A DNA stretch of 64,000 nucleotides from Alkaliphilus peptidifermentans DSM 18978 (GTDB taxonomy: Bacteria; Bacillota; Clostridia; Peptostreptococcales; Natronincolaceae): assembly GCF_900101495.1 (NCBI RefSeq), contig NZ_FMUS01000003.1:156088-220087 (forward strand). Reading direction: 5' to 3'. The position numbers and the translations under genes are program-made. This document shows, one piece after another, positions 36,482-44,719 of this stretch. The notes beneath the pieces were generated by a model. It was not told the DNA's origin. It saw only the letters and a list, made by a program, of their open reading frames with translations, and did not search any database. Positions within the stretch are counted from its first letter, which is position 1, and the number at the start of each line of letters is the position of its first letter.

Positions 36482-36579
36482 AAGTAAACTCCTTTAATAA
36501 TAATTTTTAAGCTTTATACTAGTAATTTATCCCAATATAGCCTTTTTATACTATCAGATCATTATAAGGAAGTGACGTT

Positions 36580-38010
36580 ATGGGTAAACGACATATCTAT
36601 GAAAATAGGTTTCATAAACGAATAGAAGAAATAAGGACAAAACTTAAAAATAACTATGATATAAAATTTAGGGAGCTGGAAATTGACCTAGGTAAAGTCT
36701 GTGTTATTTTTTGTGAAAGCATTACAGATGCTACCTATATAAGTGAACATGTAATAATGCCCCTATTAAGTCAACAAAATAAGCCTGCCGATATTGAAGC
36801 AATAAAGGGAGAGGTTTTAAATGCGCATGTGGTTGAAAAAGTAGAAGATGATAAAGAAGCCATACTTCATATTGTTTCTGGAGATATTCTTATATTATTT
36901 AGTTTTTCTGAAGAAGTGCTTTTTTGCACTGCAAAGAAGTTTAATGTTAGGGCTATTGAAGAACCCCCTACAGAAACCGTAATTAAAGGCCCTAGAGAGG
37001 GCTTTAATGAAAACCTTTCAGATAATATTAGCTTAGTAAGAAAGAGAATTAAGAATGAAGATTTAAAGCTAGAACGTATTACCATAGGTAAAAAGAATAA
37101 TGATGATATCGTTATGGTATATATTGAAGGTGTGGCACCACAAAAGCTTGTAGAATACATTCGACAAAACCTTAACAGTATTGATATTGACTATGTTTAT
37201 AATGCTAATCCTATTGAAGAGAAGTTTAAGGCAAAGAATACCCCCTTTGATACAGTAGGCTATACAGAAAAACCCGATATATTTGTTTCTAAGCTTGTTG
37301 AAGGCAGAGTTGGAATTATAATTAATGGGACTCCCTTTGGTATATATGCACCATATTTTTTTATTGAAAATATTACTATGGCTGATGACTATTATTTAAA
37401 TAAATATAAAGCAGATTATTTTAGAATTGTTAGATGGACAGCATTATTTATTGCACTTCTACTTCCAGGCCTTTACATTGCCATGACCACCCATCACTTT
37501 GGTCTAATACCATCAATTTTTGTGTTTAGATTGGCGGTGCTTAGGGCAGGAGTACCCTTTCCAACTATTGTAGAGGTTGGAGTAATGATGTTTTTCTTTC
37601 AATTACTTAGGGAAGCAGGAGTAAGATTACCTACGGCAATTGGTCCTGCCATTTCCATTGTTGGTGCATTAATATTAGGAGACGCTGCAATTCGATCGGG
37701 TTTGGCTTCTGAGGTTACAGTTTTAGTAATAGCACTCTCGTCTATTTCACTGTTTTTAATACCTAAGCTCCATGGCGCTTTATCCATATGGACCAACATA
37801 CTAATATTTGGTTCTGCTATATTGGGACTACCGGGATTTTATATAGCCTTTATTTTATTCTGCACCCATTTGGCTGGTCTCACCAGCTGTGGTTACCCAT
37901 ATTTATATCCTTTAGGGACATTAAATAACTTTAGCTTTGGTGATACACTTCTACGGGGAGACTTAAACAAAATATCTAATAATATATTAAAGAGAGATGA
38001 TAGCCCATGA
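36580..38010 (+). CDS. gerKA: Spore germination receptor subunit A (GerKA/GerA family)
   Basis: This 476-residue subunit of a germinant receptor has a large cytoplasmic N-terminal part (about 1-280) and a membrane domain of four or five helices at about 285-440. The family motifs VEGRVGIIINGTPFGIYAP and TTHHFGLIPS are present. It acts with GerB and GerC subunits in the spore inner membrane to trigger germination. AAGGAAGTGA precedes the ATG, and the gene overlaps gerKC by four bases (ATGA). The divergent gerKB start is 98 bases away; a forespore sigma-G promoter is expected there but I could not assign one with confidence. Confidence 0.92.
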   Translation: MGKRHIYENRFHKRIEEIRTKLKNNYDIKFRELEIDLGKVCVIFCESITDATYISEHVIMPLLSQQNKPADIEAIKGEVLNAHVVEKVEDDKEAILHIVSGDILILFSFSEEVLFCTAKKFNVRAIEEPPTETVIKGPREGFNENLSDNISLVRKRIKNEDLKLERITIGKKNNDDIVMVYIEGVAPQKLVEYIRQNLNSIDIDYVYNANPIEEKFKAKNTPFDTVGYTEKPDIFVSKLVEGRVGIIINGTPFGIYAPYFFIENITMADDYYLNKYKADYFRIVRWTALFIALLLPGLYIAMTTHHFGLIPSIFVFRLAVLRAGVPFPTIVEVGVMMFFFQLLREAGVRLPTAIGPAISIVGALILGDAAIRSGLASEVTVLVIALSSISLFLIPKLHGALSIWTNILIFGSAILGLPGFYIAFILFCTHLAGLTSCGYPYLYPLGTLNNFSFGDTLLRGDLNKISNNILKRDDSP

Positions 38011-39152
38011 GAAAAGCATTAATAATATTATTAGGCTGTATAATTATCTTTATAAGTACTAACTGTAGCTACGAGGATATCAACAGGATTATGTTTACCA
38101 CAGCTATTATTATAGATGTGGAGGAAGAGGGAGATACCATAGTTTATCTTGAGGTATTTCATGCCTTTCGTAGCAACCAAACCAATTCAGAAAAGGGAGA
38201 ACGTATTTTATACAAAACAGAAGGGAGAACCATCCGGGAATGCTTTATAAGCCTTGCCCAAAGCTCCAGTCAAAAAATAGATTTTAGTCAAAACAAGGTG
38301 ATACTTTTTACAGAGAGGGTTGCCGAAGTGGGAATAAGTGAATACTTAGATTTCTTAGTTCGAGACCAGGAATTTATATTAAGACCCTATGTGGCAATAT
38401 TAAGGGGTGACCCTATAGAATTTATTGAATTACCTATAAAGCAAAACGAGTATATAGGTTTATTCTTATTCGACATATTTGACAGGCCTTTAGCTTTTTT
38501 AACACCTCGACATTTGCAAATATATCAGCTTATTAACCAACGGGAAATGGGGAAAAATGTAACCTATATTACATCTGTCAGGTCAGATAAAAATCCACTG
38601 CAGGATAAAATCAGCAAGGACGAAGTGGCCATTCTGGAGAATGATAAGCTGGTAACCTTTATAGAGGCAGAAGAAAAAAGGGGTATGGCCTTTATGCTAA
38701 ATTCTGCTAATAAAGGGATGCTGAATGTACCCCATCCCCAGATAGAAGGTAACTTTGTTGTTGTGGAGATACTAAGCAGCAAAACAAAAACCAATGTTTA
38801 CTTTGATGGGGAAAGTATTCAGCTAAAGAAATCAATTAATACCAGAATAACACTAGATGCAGCCCAGGGAGGCATAATATTAGATGAAGAGATTATTAAT
38901 TATATTCAACGTGAAACTGAAAAAAATATTACGAACAAATGCCATATGGTTTTTAATAAATTTAAAGAGCTAGAGGTGGATGCATTACAGGTTCAGGAGG
39001 TTTTTAAACGTCGTTATCCCACTGCAGATGTTGAAAATGCAATAACTATAACCAACCTTGAGGTGGAAACAACTGTCTTCTTAGAAGGTAGTAGTGGATT
39101 AACAGATTTTAATACCCAGCATATGCAAAAAGGATCCCATAATATACGTTAA
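38007..39152 (+). CDS. gerKC: Spore germination lipoprotein (GerKC / Ger(x)C family)
   Basis: This is the 381-residue C subunit of the germinant receptor. A signal peptide ends in a lipobox-like ISTNC. The family segments DINRIMFTTAIIIDVEEE, FISLAQSSSQKIDFSQNKVILFTE and the C-terminal VQEVFKRRYPTADVE are present. It overlaps gerKA, so the two are translated together. It would be lipid-anchored on the outer side of the spore inner membrane. A terminator follows. Confidence 0.92.
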   Translation: MRKALIILLGCIIIFISTNCSYEDINRIMFTTAIIIDVEEEGDTIVYLEVFHAFRSNQTNSEKGERILYKTEGRTIRECFISLAQSSSQKIDFSQNKVILFTERVAEVGISEYLDFLVRDQEFILRPYVAILRGDPIEFIELPIKQNEYIGLFLFDIFDRPLAFLTPRHLQIYQLINQREMGKNVTYITSVRSDKNPLQDKISKDEVAILENDKLVTFIEAEEKRGMAFMLNSANKGMLNVPHPQIEGNFVVVEILSSKTKTNVYFDGESIQLKKSINTRITLDAAQGGIILDEEIINYIQRETEKNITNKCHMVFNKFKELEVDALQVQEVFKRRYPTADVENAITITNLEVETTVFLEGSSGLTDFNTQHMQKGSHNIR

Positions 39153-39186
39153 AAACCCTATTGGACCTATAGAATGAAATGAATTT

Positions 39187-39237
39187 CGGACCCTAGACTG
39201 AATTTAAAATAGTCTGGGGTCCGTTTTGCTTAGATGA
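39187..39237 (+). terminator. Terminator after gerKC
   Basis: CGGACCCTAGACT and AGTCTGGGGTCCG pair with one mismatch around an 11-base loop, followed by TTTT. Confidence 0.88.
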
Positions 39238-39289
39238 TAACTCCTTTATAATTTAATTATAAAATAAAATTTATAAAGGAGTGTTGAAT

Positions 39290-39463
39290 ATGACTAAAAC
39301 CTTTTGCATTAAAAATATTAGATTTAATATTAATATTGAAAAGCTAAGAAAAGATACCCTAATATCCGCAAAATTAAGTGAAGCGGAAAGAGAATTGAAT
39401 TACCAAAGAATTCTAAAAGAAAAAGAAGAACAAATAGTTAAATACTCTCAATTTATGATCTAG
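39290..39463 (+). CDS. Small basic protein, unknown function
   Basis: This is a 57-residue open frame with an excellent ribosome binding site (AAAGGAG, 8 bases before ATG). It is charged (many Lys and Glu) and probably helical in the second half (the LSEAERELNYQRILKEKEEQ region). No family is recognised. It stands alone after the gerK terminator and before a drug/metabolite transporter. The ribosome binding site is the main evidence that it is real. Confidence 0.5.
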   Translation: MTKTFCIKNIRFNINIEKLRKDTLISAKLSEAERELNYQRILKEKEEQIVKYSQFMI

Positions 39464-39667
39464 CTTTTACTTGATATATTTATTGTAAAAAATTTCAGAC
39501 TTTATGAAAAGAAAATATAGAAAAGAACATTTGAATCTGTCATACTGAAGGAAGTGAAGAATTTTAAAGTGTTTAAGTTTTTGATTCTCTTACAAAAATG
39601 TTTATTGTATAATATAAACGTATCTATAAATCAGACGTTTTTGACATTTATAATGGGGGGTATATCT

Positions 39668-40621
39668 TTGAAAGAAAAAAGAGTAGGTAATATTACTGTT
39701 ATAGCAGCCATTATTATTTTTTCGCTTAATTTTGTCAGTATGAAGTTTTTAGTGGAGCATATACCACCCTTCGGATTAATTTTTCTTAGATTTGCATTGG
39801 CTACTTTGTTTTTTAATATTATTCTGTTAGTAAAAAAGGATAAACAAGAAATAGCAAAGGAAGACAAAAGAACAATAATAGCAGCAGGCTTTGTTGGTGT
39901 AGTAATGTACTATTGCTTTCAAACAGTAGCTTTAAAATACATATCAGCTTCCCTAGCTGCCCTTATTTGTGGATTAATACCAATATTCACCTTATTTATC
40001 AAGGTAATAATGGATAAACGAAGGTTAGCACCATCAGAAATTGCTATTTTCCTACTATCATTGGTGGGAGTTTTTATGGTATTGGATATGAGTATAGGTG
40101 ATCTTTTTAGCTCATCAGAGATAATTGGGTTTATACTTATGATCTTGGCTGTTTTCAGCTGGATTGCATATACATTATTAACCTATAGGCTACAGAATAA
40201 ATATAATACCATTTTGTTAATTAGCAAGCAGTTTAACGCAGCAACAGTAATACTATTGTTTATTGCATTATTTGACCTTCCAAAGCTAATAATATCCTTT
40301 CAACAGGTTGAGGTTTTGCCTTCATTATTATTAAATCTTTTGTTTGTTGGAATTGTCTGTTCGGCTTTAGGCTATTTCTTCTACATTTATGGAATGGAGA
40401 GGATTGGTGTAGAGATTGCATCACTTTACATGAATTTACTACCAGCAGTAACTGCTATTGCAAGCTACTTCATATTACAGGAAGTAATGAATAAAACTCA
40501 AATTACTGGAATAATGGTTGTGCTCCTTTGCTTATATGCCAACGGCTATATTGATTGGCGAAGGGGGAAAAGCAGTATTAATGCAACTGAAAAAAGTATA
40601 ATAAGAGAACAAAAAATCTAG
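39668..40621 (+). CDS. EamA-family drug/metabolite transporter
   Basis: This 317-residue inner-membrane transporter has ten helices formed by two EamA repeats (FVSMKFLVEHIPPFGLIFLRFAL in the first, LGYFFYIYGMERIGVEIAS in the second). I start it at the TTG at 39668 because GGGGGG lies 8 bases upstream; earlier in-frame codons would add a stretch absent from the family. The substrate is unknown, and the family includes amino acid and metabolite exporters. A terminator overlaps its stop codon. Confidence 0.82.
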   Translation: MKEKRVGNITVIAAIIIFSLNFVSMKFLVEHIPPFGLIFLRFALATLFFNIILLVKKDKQEIAKEDKRTIIAAGFVGVVMYYCFQTVALKYISASLAALICGLIPIFTLFIKVIMDKRRLAPSEIAIFLLSLVGVFMVLDMSIGDLFSSSEIIGFILMILAVFSWIAYTLLTYRLQNKYNTILLISKQFNAATVILLFIALFDLPKLIISFQQVEVLPSLLLNLLFVGIVCSALGYFFYIYGMERIGVEIASLYMNLLPAVTAIASYFILQEVMNKTQITGIMVVLLCLYANGYIDWRRGKSSINATEKSIIREQKI

Positions 40622-40645
40622 AGCTGCCACAACTCTAGATTTTTT
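40611..40645. terminator. Terminator overlapping the transporter stop codon
   Basis: AAAAAATCTAGAG and CTCTAGATTTTTT pair perfectly (13 bp) around a 9-base loop; A and T runs allow use from both strands. Confidence 0.9.
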
Positions 40646-40690
40646 ATATATATTGTTTTTTACTACTTTATACTCTTCACTCTTTTTTTA

Positions 40691-40816
40691 AATTCTCAAT
40701 TCTCAATTCTCAATTCTCAATTCTCAAGTTTTCAACTCTTAACTCTTAACTCTTAACTCTTAACTCTTAATTCTCAACTTTCAACTCTTAACTCTTAATC
40801 CTTAACTCTCAACTGT
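40691..40816. repeat. Tandem 7-bp repeat tract (AATTCTC / AACTCTT)
   Basis: About eighteen consecutive heptamers: AATTCTC five times, a slipped unit, AACTCTT five times, then mixed AATTCTC, AACTTTC, AACTCTT, AATCCTT and AACTCTC. It ends 2 bases before the stop codon of the minus-strand DUF418 gene, inside a convergent gap. On the minus strand it reads GAGAATT/AAGAGTT directly after that gene. Confidence 0.9.
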
Positions 40817-40817
40817 A

Positions 40818-42077
40818 TCACAGGTTCCCACCATAGGTAAGATAACGCCATACCCACTCAAATGGTCCATACTTATGCTTTTGGAGCCATGCCTTACTAA
40901 AAAATATTTGTGCAGTGTAAATTAAAACAGTAAATAGTATACCAGTAGCAATGCTGGCTTTGTTTAACAGACCTAAGCCATATCCATAGAAAATTAATGA
41001 GCCGATAATGCATTGAACTAAATAATTAGTGAGGGCCATTTGTCCCATATAGCTAAGGGGTGTAAGGGCCTTTTTAAAGGCTGATTTTTGGTATAAAAGC
41101 ACAAGACTTGTAATATAGAAAAGTGAAAGAAATACGGTGGATATCTCCTTAAATAATGTAATGGAGCTTTTATATAATAATGGATTCAAATTAATAATAT
41201 TAAATTGAATAAGCACATAAACTAAGGTAGATAAAGCACCTATTATTCCGCCAAGCCTCCAGGTTTTTCTAATCAGTTTTAGATTATCCTCAATATTACT
41301 AAATATCTTTCTTTTGCCAACATAAAATCCAATCAAAAACATACCAAGTATTTTAGGTATTAAAAAAACAAGGTTCGATGCAATCACAGGCAATTCAGTT
41401 TTCATTCTATAGGAAACTATTTCTCTAAAGGAGCCGTAACTATATAACTGTATAGACTCTTCCATTTGCAAATATATGTGACTGTTGTAGGCAATCATGG
41501 CTTCCTCATCAAGTATTACTGAAACTAAGTCATTTAATAATGTAAAACCACTGAATATTATTGTAGATATGATAAGTAACGTTATAATCCAGTTTCTAAT
41601 GGTCTTTAAGCTGGTGTTTTTAAAAAGTAGTAATATAAAGCCGATTAGTCCATATACATGCAAGATGTCACCGTACCATACAAGAGTAAAATTTAGTATA
41701 CCAAACAAAAACAGAAAAAATGATCTTCTAGCAAATAATTTTCGTGGTGAATTGGTTTTTGCTTCAGCTCTTTCAATAAAAATATAGAAGCCTAAGCCAA
41801 ACAAAAACGAAAAGATTGTATAAAACTTACCCTCTGCAAAAATTTGAATGAATAAGGCCGATAGCCTATCTGATAATGTACTCAATGCCAATGGATTAGA
41901 TAGAGGTGCAGCAAAAGCTGCCTCCGTGTACAATGTAGAATTAAACATTGCTATATTTACTAGGAGCACACCGAAAAGAGCGAACCCCCTTACTATGTCC
42001 AATTCCTTAATTCTCTCTCCTGAAGAAACTGGTTTAACTATTTTTGAATTAATTTCAGACAATTTAATCCCCTCCAT
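40818..42077 (-). CDS. DUF418-family membrane protein
   Basis: This is a 419-residue protein of about ten membrane helices with the DUF418/YeiB hallmark near the N-terminus (RIKELDIVRGFALFGVLLVNI), a heparan-acetyltransferase-like motif (FYTIFSFLFGLGFYIF) and a C-terminal GPFEWVWRYLTYGG that is very typical of the family. Function is unknown; relatives are predicted acyl- or other group-transferring membrane proteins. It is transcribed alone, and its 3' end abuts the 7-bp repeat tract. Confidence 0.88.
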   Translation of the reverse strand: MEGIKLSEINSKIVKPVSSGERIKELDIVRGFALFGVLLVNIAMFNSTLYTEAAFAAPLSNPLALSTLSDRLSALFIQIFAEGKFYTIFSFLFGLGFYIFIERAEAKTNSPRKLFARRSFFLFLFGILNFTLVWYGDILHVYGLIGFILLLFKNTSLKTIRNWIITLLIISTIIFSGFTLLNDLVSVILDEEAMIAYNSHIYLQMEESIQLYSYGSFREIVSYRMKTELPVIASNLVFLIPKILGMFLIGFYVGKRKIFSNIEDNLKLIRKTWRLGGIIGALSTLVYVLIQFNIINLNPLLYKSSITLFKEISTVFLSLFYITSLVLLYQKSAFKKALTPLSYMGQMALTNYLVQCIIGSLIFYGYGLGLLNKASIATGILFTVLIYTAQIFFSKAWLQKHKYGPFEWVWRYLTYGGNL

Positions 42078-42283
42078 TTTTAATTCTAATTACCTCATAT
42101 AATTTTTATTATATCAAAAAACATCTAAAGAATATGTTAACAATATAAAAACAACCATAAATTTGATGTTTCAGTGAGAGATCAAAATAGTAGAGATTTT
42201 TTACTTTTGGATATTTTTACGTATTCAACACTACTAAAATATTCCAATAGATATAAATTTCAAGCAAAAATAACTCTAAACAA

Positions 42284-42312
42284 TTGTACAAGCGACATTT
42301 TTTATGTATAAT
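42284..42312 (+). promoter_or_regulatory. SigmaA promoter of the cysteine-rich sigma-54 activator
   Basis: TTGTAC, a 17-base spacer and TATAAT end 62 bases before the activator start codon. Confidence 0.7.
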
Positions 42313-42374
42313 AAATATCAATATAATCATAAATATGCACTTATCATTCTGTATTTAATTATGGAGGGCAACGC

Positions 42375-44216
42375 ATGCAAAAAGCACATATGGAGTTAGA
42401 TGAGTACAATGAATTATATCAGAAGGTAGTAGAAGCTATTGAGGCAGTAATAGGGCTTGATGTTACTATAATGAATGAAAATATGAGAAGAATTGCAGGA
42501 ACAGGTCTGCATAAAGAACTTATAGATGAAAAAATTGACATAAGCTCAGCATTTGGAAGATGTCTTACTTCAGGCCGTGTTCAGGTAATATCTGACAGAT
42601 TTGAGGATGGATCTCTTTGTAGTAGTTGTCCAAGGGCAACTGTATGTACAGAGAAGGCATCAATTTGTGTACCTATAAAGCAAGGAGATAAACCTATAGG
42701 AGTACTTGGAATAACTGCATTTAATCAGATCCATAAACATAGAATTGTAGATAACTGGGAAGTTTATGTCAATTATCTTGAAAAAATGGCATTATTGATT
42801 GAAGCTAAATATTCAGAGCACCAGAGTAATATAGAAAAAAAGAAAATATCTGCAAGGATGACAGGGATACTAAATACAATAAATTCCGGTGTAGTATTGT
42901 ACGATAAGGAAGGTAAAGTTCTTTATAAGAATAAATCACTTATACGAATTCTCAGAGAAATAGGGATTGAAGATGAAGACGAATTTGTGAAGGAAATAAG
43001 AAAGAACAAACTACTCCAGAGTCTCTTGGATAATGATGAATGTGCTCATCCATGCGAGATTGCAATAGACATACTTGGAGTAAAATATAATCTTTTAGTT
43101 ACAATTACTTATTTAAAGATTTCTGGTTACAGTAATGAAGTTATGCTTACAATCCAAAATATTAATTATTTTAAGAAACAGGTAATGCAAACAATAGAAA
43201 AAAACCAAGTCAGACTAAAGTTTGAAAACATATTGGGAATATCACCAAACTTTTGCGAGGTGAAGCGTCTGGCAGAGAAAGCTGCTTTATCAGATTCAAA
43301 TATATTGATACTAGGTGAAAGTGGAACAGGGAAGGAACTTTTTGCAAGAGCTATTCATAACTACAGTGATAGAAAGGATTATGCATTTGTCCCAATAAAT
43401 TGTGGAGCTATACCAGACGAATTATTTGAAAGTGAGCTGTTTGGGTATGAAAAAGGTGCATTTACAGGTGCATTCTCCAACAAAATTGGGAAGTTTGAAA
43501 TTGCAGATAGAGGTACAGTTTTCCTTGATGAAATAAGCGAAATGCCTTATAGATTACAGGTGAAGCTCCTTAGAATTCTCCAGGAAAAGGAAGTATCAAG
43601 AATAGGTAGCAATATTGTCCATAAAATTGATATTAAAATAATTGCAGCCTCCAATGTTGATCTCAAAAAGCGGGTTAAAGAAGGTCTATTTAGAGAAGAT
43701 CTATATTATAGATTAAATGTTATACCTTTAAATATACCTCCACTGAGAGACCGGCAGGATGATATAATATTTATTACAAACCACTATGTGAAATATTATT
43801 CAGGAATGCTTAAAAATGATATCAAGGGAATTAGTCAACAGGCATTAGGATTGTTGTTGGAATATTCATGGCCTGGAAATATACGGGAGCTTCAGAATCT
43901 TGTAGAATATGCTGTTAATTTTGAAACAAGTAATTTTATCAGCAAAAAAGTAATTGAAAAAAGGCTGCTTTCAAATCAGGATAATTGCAAAACCAACAGA
44001 CTACATAGTAAAAAATCTTTAGAAGATTGCTTGAGTGAAGTAGAAAAAGAGATTATTTGCTCTAGTATAAAACAACATTCTAATTTTGGTAACAGAGAGT
44101 ATGTCATCAAACAGGTGTGTAAAGAATTGAAAATAAGCAGAGCAACCTTATATCGGAAGATTAATAACCACGGAATATGTCTCAACAATGAGACGAGTCT
44201 CATTGTTGAGACATAA
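42375..44216 (+). CDS. Sigma-54-dependent activator with cysteine-rich GAF-like sensor and PAS domain
   Basis: This is a 613-residue enhancer-binding protein. The N-terminal region (about 1-155) looks like a GAF sensor and carries a cysteine cluster (Cys63, 82, 85, 91, 98; LCSSCPRATVC then ICVPI) that could bind a metal or sense redox state. A PAS-like region follows (about 165-270). The AAA+ core (about 282-520) has Walker A GESGTGKE (about 314) and an intact GAFTGA loop (about 361). The C-terminal helix-turn-helix is VCKELKISRATLYRKI. A perfect 34-bp palindrome overlaps its last codons, and a -24/-12 promoter lies about 110 bases after the stop, so it most likely activates the selenoprotein/ABC transporter operon next to it. 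Confidence 0.93.
   Translation: MQKAHMELDEYNELYQKVVEAIEAVIGLDVTIMNENMRRIAGTGLHKELIDEKIDISSAFGRCLTSGRVQVISDRFEDGSLCSSCPRATVCTEKASICVPIKQGDKPIGVLGITAFNQIHKHRIVDNWEVYVNYLEKMALLIEAKYSEHQSNIEKKKISARMTGILNTINSGVVLYDKEGKVLYKNKSLIRILREIGIEDEDEFVKEIRKNKLLQSLLDNDECAHPCEIAIDILGVKYNLLVTITYLKISGYSNEVMLTIQNINYFKKQVMQTIEKNQVRLKFENILGISPNFCEVKRLAEKAALSDSNILILGESGTGKELFARAIHNYSDRKDYAFVPINCGAIPDELFESELFGYEKGAFTGAFSNKIGKFEIADRGTVFLDEISEMPYRLQVKLLRILQEKEVSRIGSNIVHKIDIKIIAASNVDLKKRVKEGLFREDLYYRLNVIPLNIPPLRDRQDDIIFITNHYVKYYSGMLKNDIKGISQQALGLLLEYSWPGNIRELQNLVEYAVNFETSNFISKKVIEKRLLSNQDNCKTNRLHSKKSLEDCLSEVEKEIICSSIKQHSNFGNREYVIKQVCKELKISRATLYRKINNHGICLNNETSLIVET
44179..44212. promoter_or_regulatory. Perfect palindromic enhancer candidate
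   Basis: GTCTCAACAATGAGAC and its exact reverse complement are separated by two bases (GA). It spans the last codons of the activator gene, about 130 bases upstream of the -24/-12 promoter. The same TGAGAC/GTCTC half-sites recur at 44261 and next to the other sigma-54 activator at 29955. Confidence 0.75.
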
Positions 44217-44260
44217 ATGACTTTTGTTGTAGAATCAATACGTCTAGTATTCTAAGCTGA

Positions 44261-44291
44261 AAACGAGTCTCTTAAATGAGACTCGTTTTTT
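44261..44291 (+). terminator. Terminator that also carries the enhancer half-sites
   Basis: AAACGAGTCTC and GAGACTCGTTT pair perfectly around TTAAAT and are followed by Ts. The stem repeats the GAGTCTC/GAGACTC sequence of the upstream palindrome, so it may also be a second activator-binding site about 60 bases before the promoter. Confidence 0.8.
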
Positions 44292-44323
44292 ATGTTAAGC
44301 ATTGAAATTAAGCGCTTTAAAAG

Positions 44324-44339
44324 TGGCACAAATTTTGCA
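44324..44339 (+). promoter_or_regulatory. Sigma-54 (-24/-12) promoter of the selenoprotein/ABC operon
   Basis: TGGCACAAATTTTGCA is a near-consensus sigma-54 site (GG 44325, GC 44337). It is correctly placed between the palindromic enhancer and the selenoprotein gene. Confidence 0.9.
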
Positions 44340-44355
44340 TCTTAAAATAAAAAAG

Positions 44356-44402
44356 ATGTCCTAGCTGCCGCTGCTCCATTATATCTCATGGGAGGAGGAC
44401 AT
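44356..44402 (+). other. Leader hairpin of the selenoprotein/ABC operon
   Basis: ATGTCCT (44356-44362) pairs with AGGACAT (44396-44402), and inside it CTCCAT (44374-44379) pairs with ATGGGAG with one bulge. The stem contains a GGAGGAGG sequence that resembles a ribosome binding site but has no start codon behind it. Confidence 0.45.
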
Positions 44403-44431
44403 TAATAAATTTCATTGGAGGAGAAGACGAC

Positions 44432-44707
44432 ATGAAAAAAATAATTCTGTTTGGAAGTAAGCATTGACCCGGTTGTCAACCTATGAAAGAGTTTCTTTCA
44501 AATGAAGAAATAAAATTTGTATATCTTGATATTTCAGAAAATATGCTTAACTTAAAGATGTTTCTAAAATATAGAGATAGCTTTCCTCAATTCTCAGATA
44601 TAAAGGAGTCTGGAAGAGTTGGGTTGCCTTGTATTGTTATAAATAATGGAGAGGACATTATATTTGATAAATCTTTGCTGGATATTGATGCCTTGAAGTT
44701 ACAATAA
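44432..44707 (+). CDS. Glutaredoxin/thioredoxin-like selenoprotein (Sec-Pro-Gly-Cys)
   Basis: This is a 91-residue redox protein read through an in-frame UGA at 44465-44467. The N-terminus reads MKKIILFGSKH-Sec-PGCQPMKEF, so the glutaredoxin CxxC is Sec12-Pro-Gly-Cys15, directly after the first beta strand as expected. The remainder follows a thioredoxin fold (VYLDISEN, the strand GLPCIVINNGED with the cis-proline in GLPC). ATG 44432 has GGAGGAG 8 bases upstream; a start after the UGA (44483) would lack the redox motif and any ribosome binding site. Hairpins immediately after the UGA (GGTTG/CAACC; GAAAG/CTTTC at 44486-44500) may act as the SECIS. It is the first gene of the ABC transporter operon. 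Confidence 0.9.
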
Positions 44708-44719
44708 AGGAGGATTCTG

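Noticed and set aside
36482..36579. Possible sigma-G promoters in the gerKB-gerKA gap (TATACTA-like boxes).
   Set aside because: No -35 element at an acceptable spacing could be found on either strand.
40691..40816. The heptamer tract as a CRISPR array.
   Set aside because: Units are 7 bases with no spacers and there are no cas genes; it is a simple tandem repeat.
41497..42102. Plus-strand open frames opposite the DUF418 gene.
   Set aside because: They are antisense shadows; the minus-strand frame has the family motifs.
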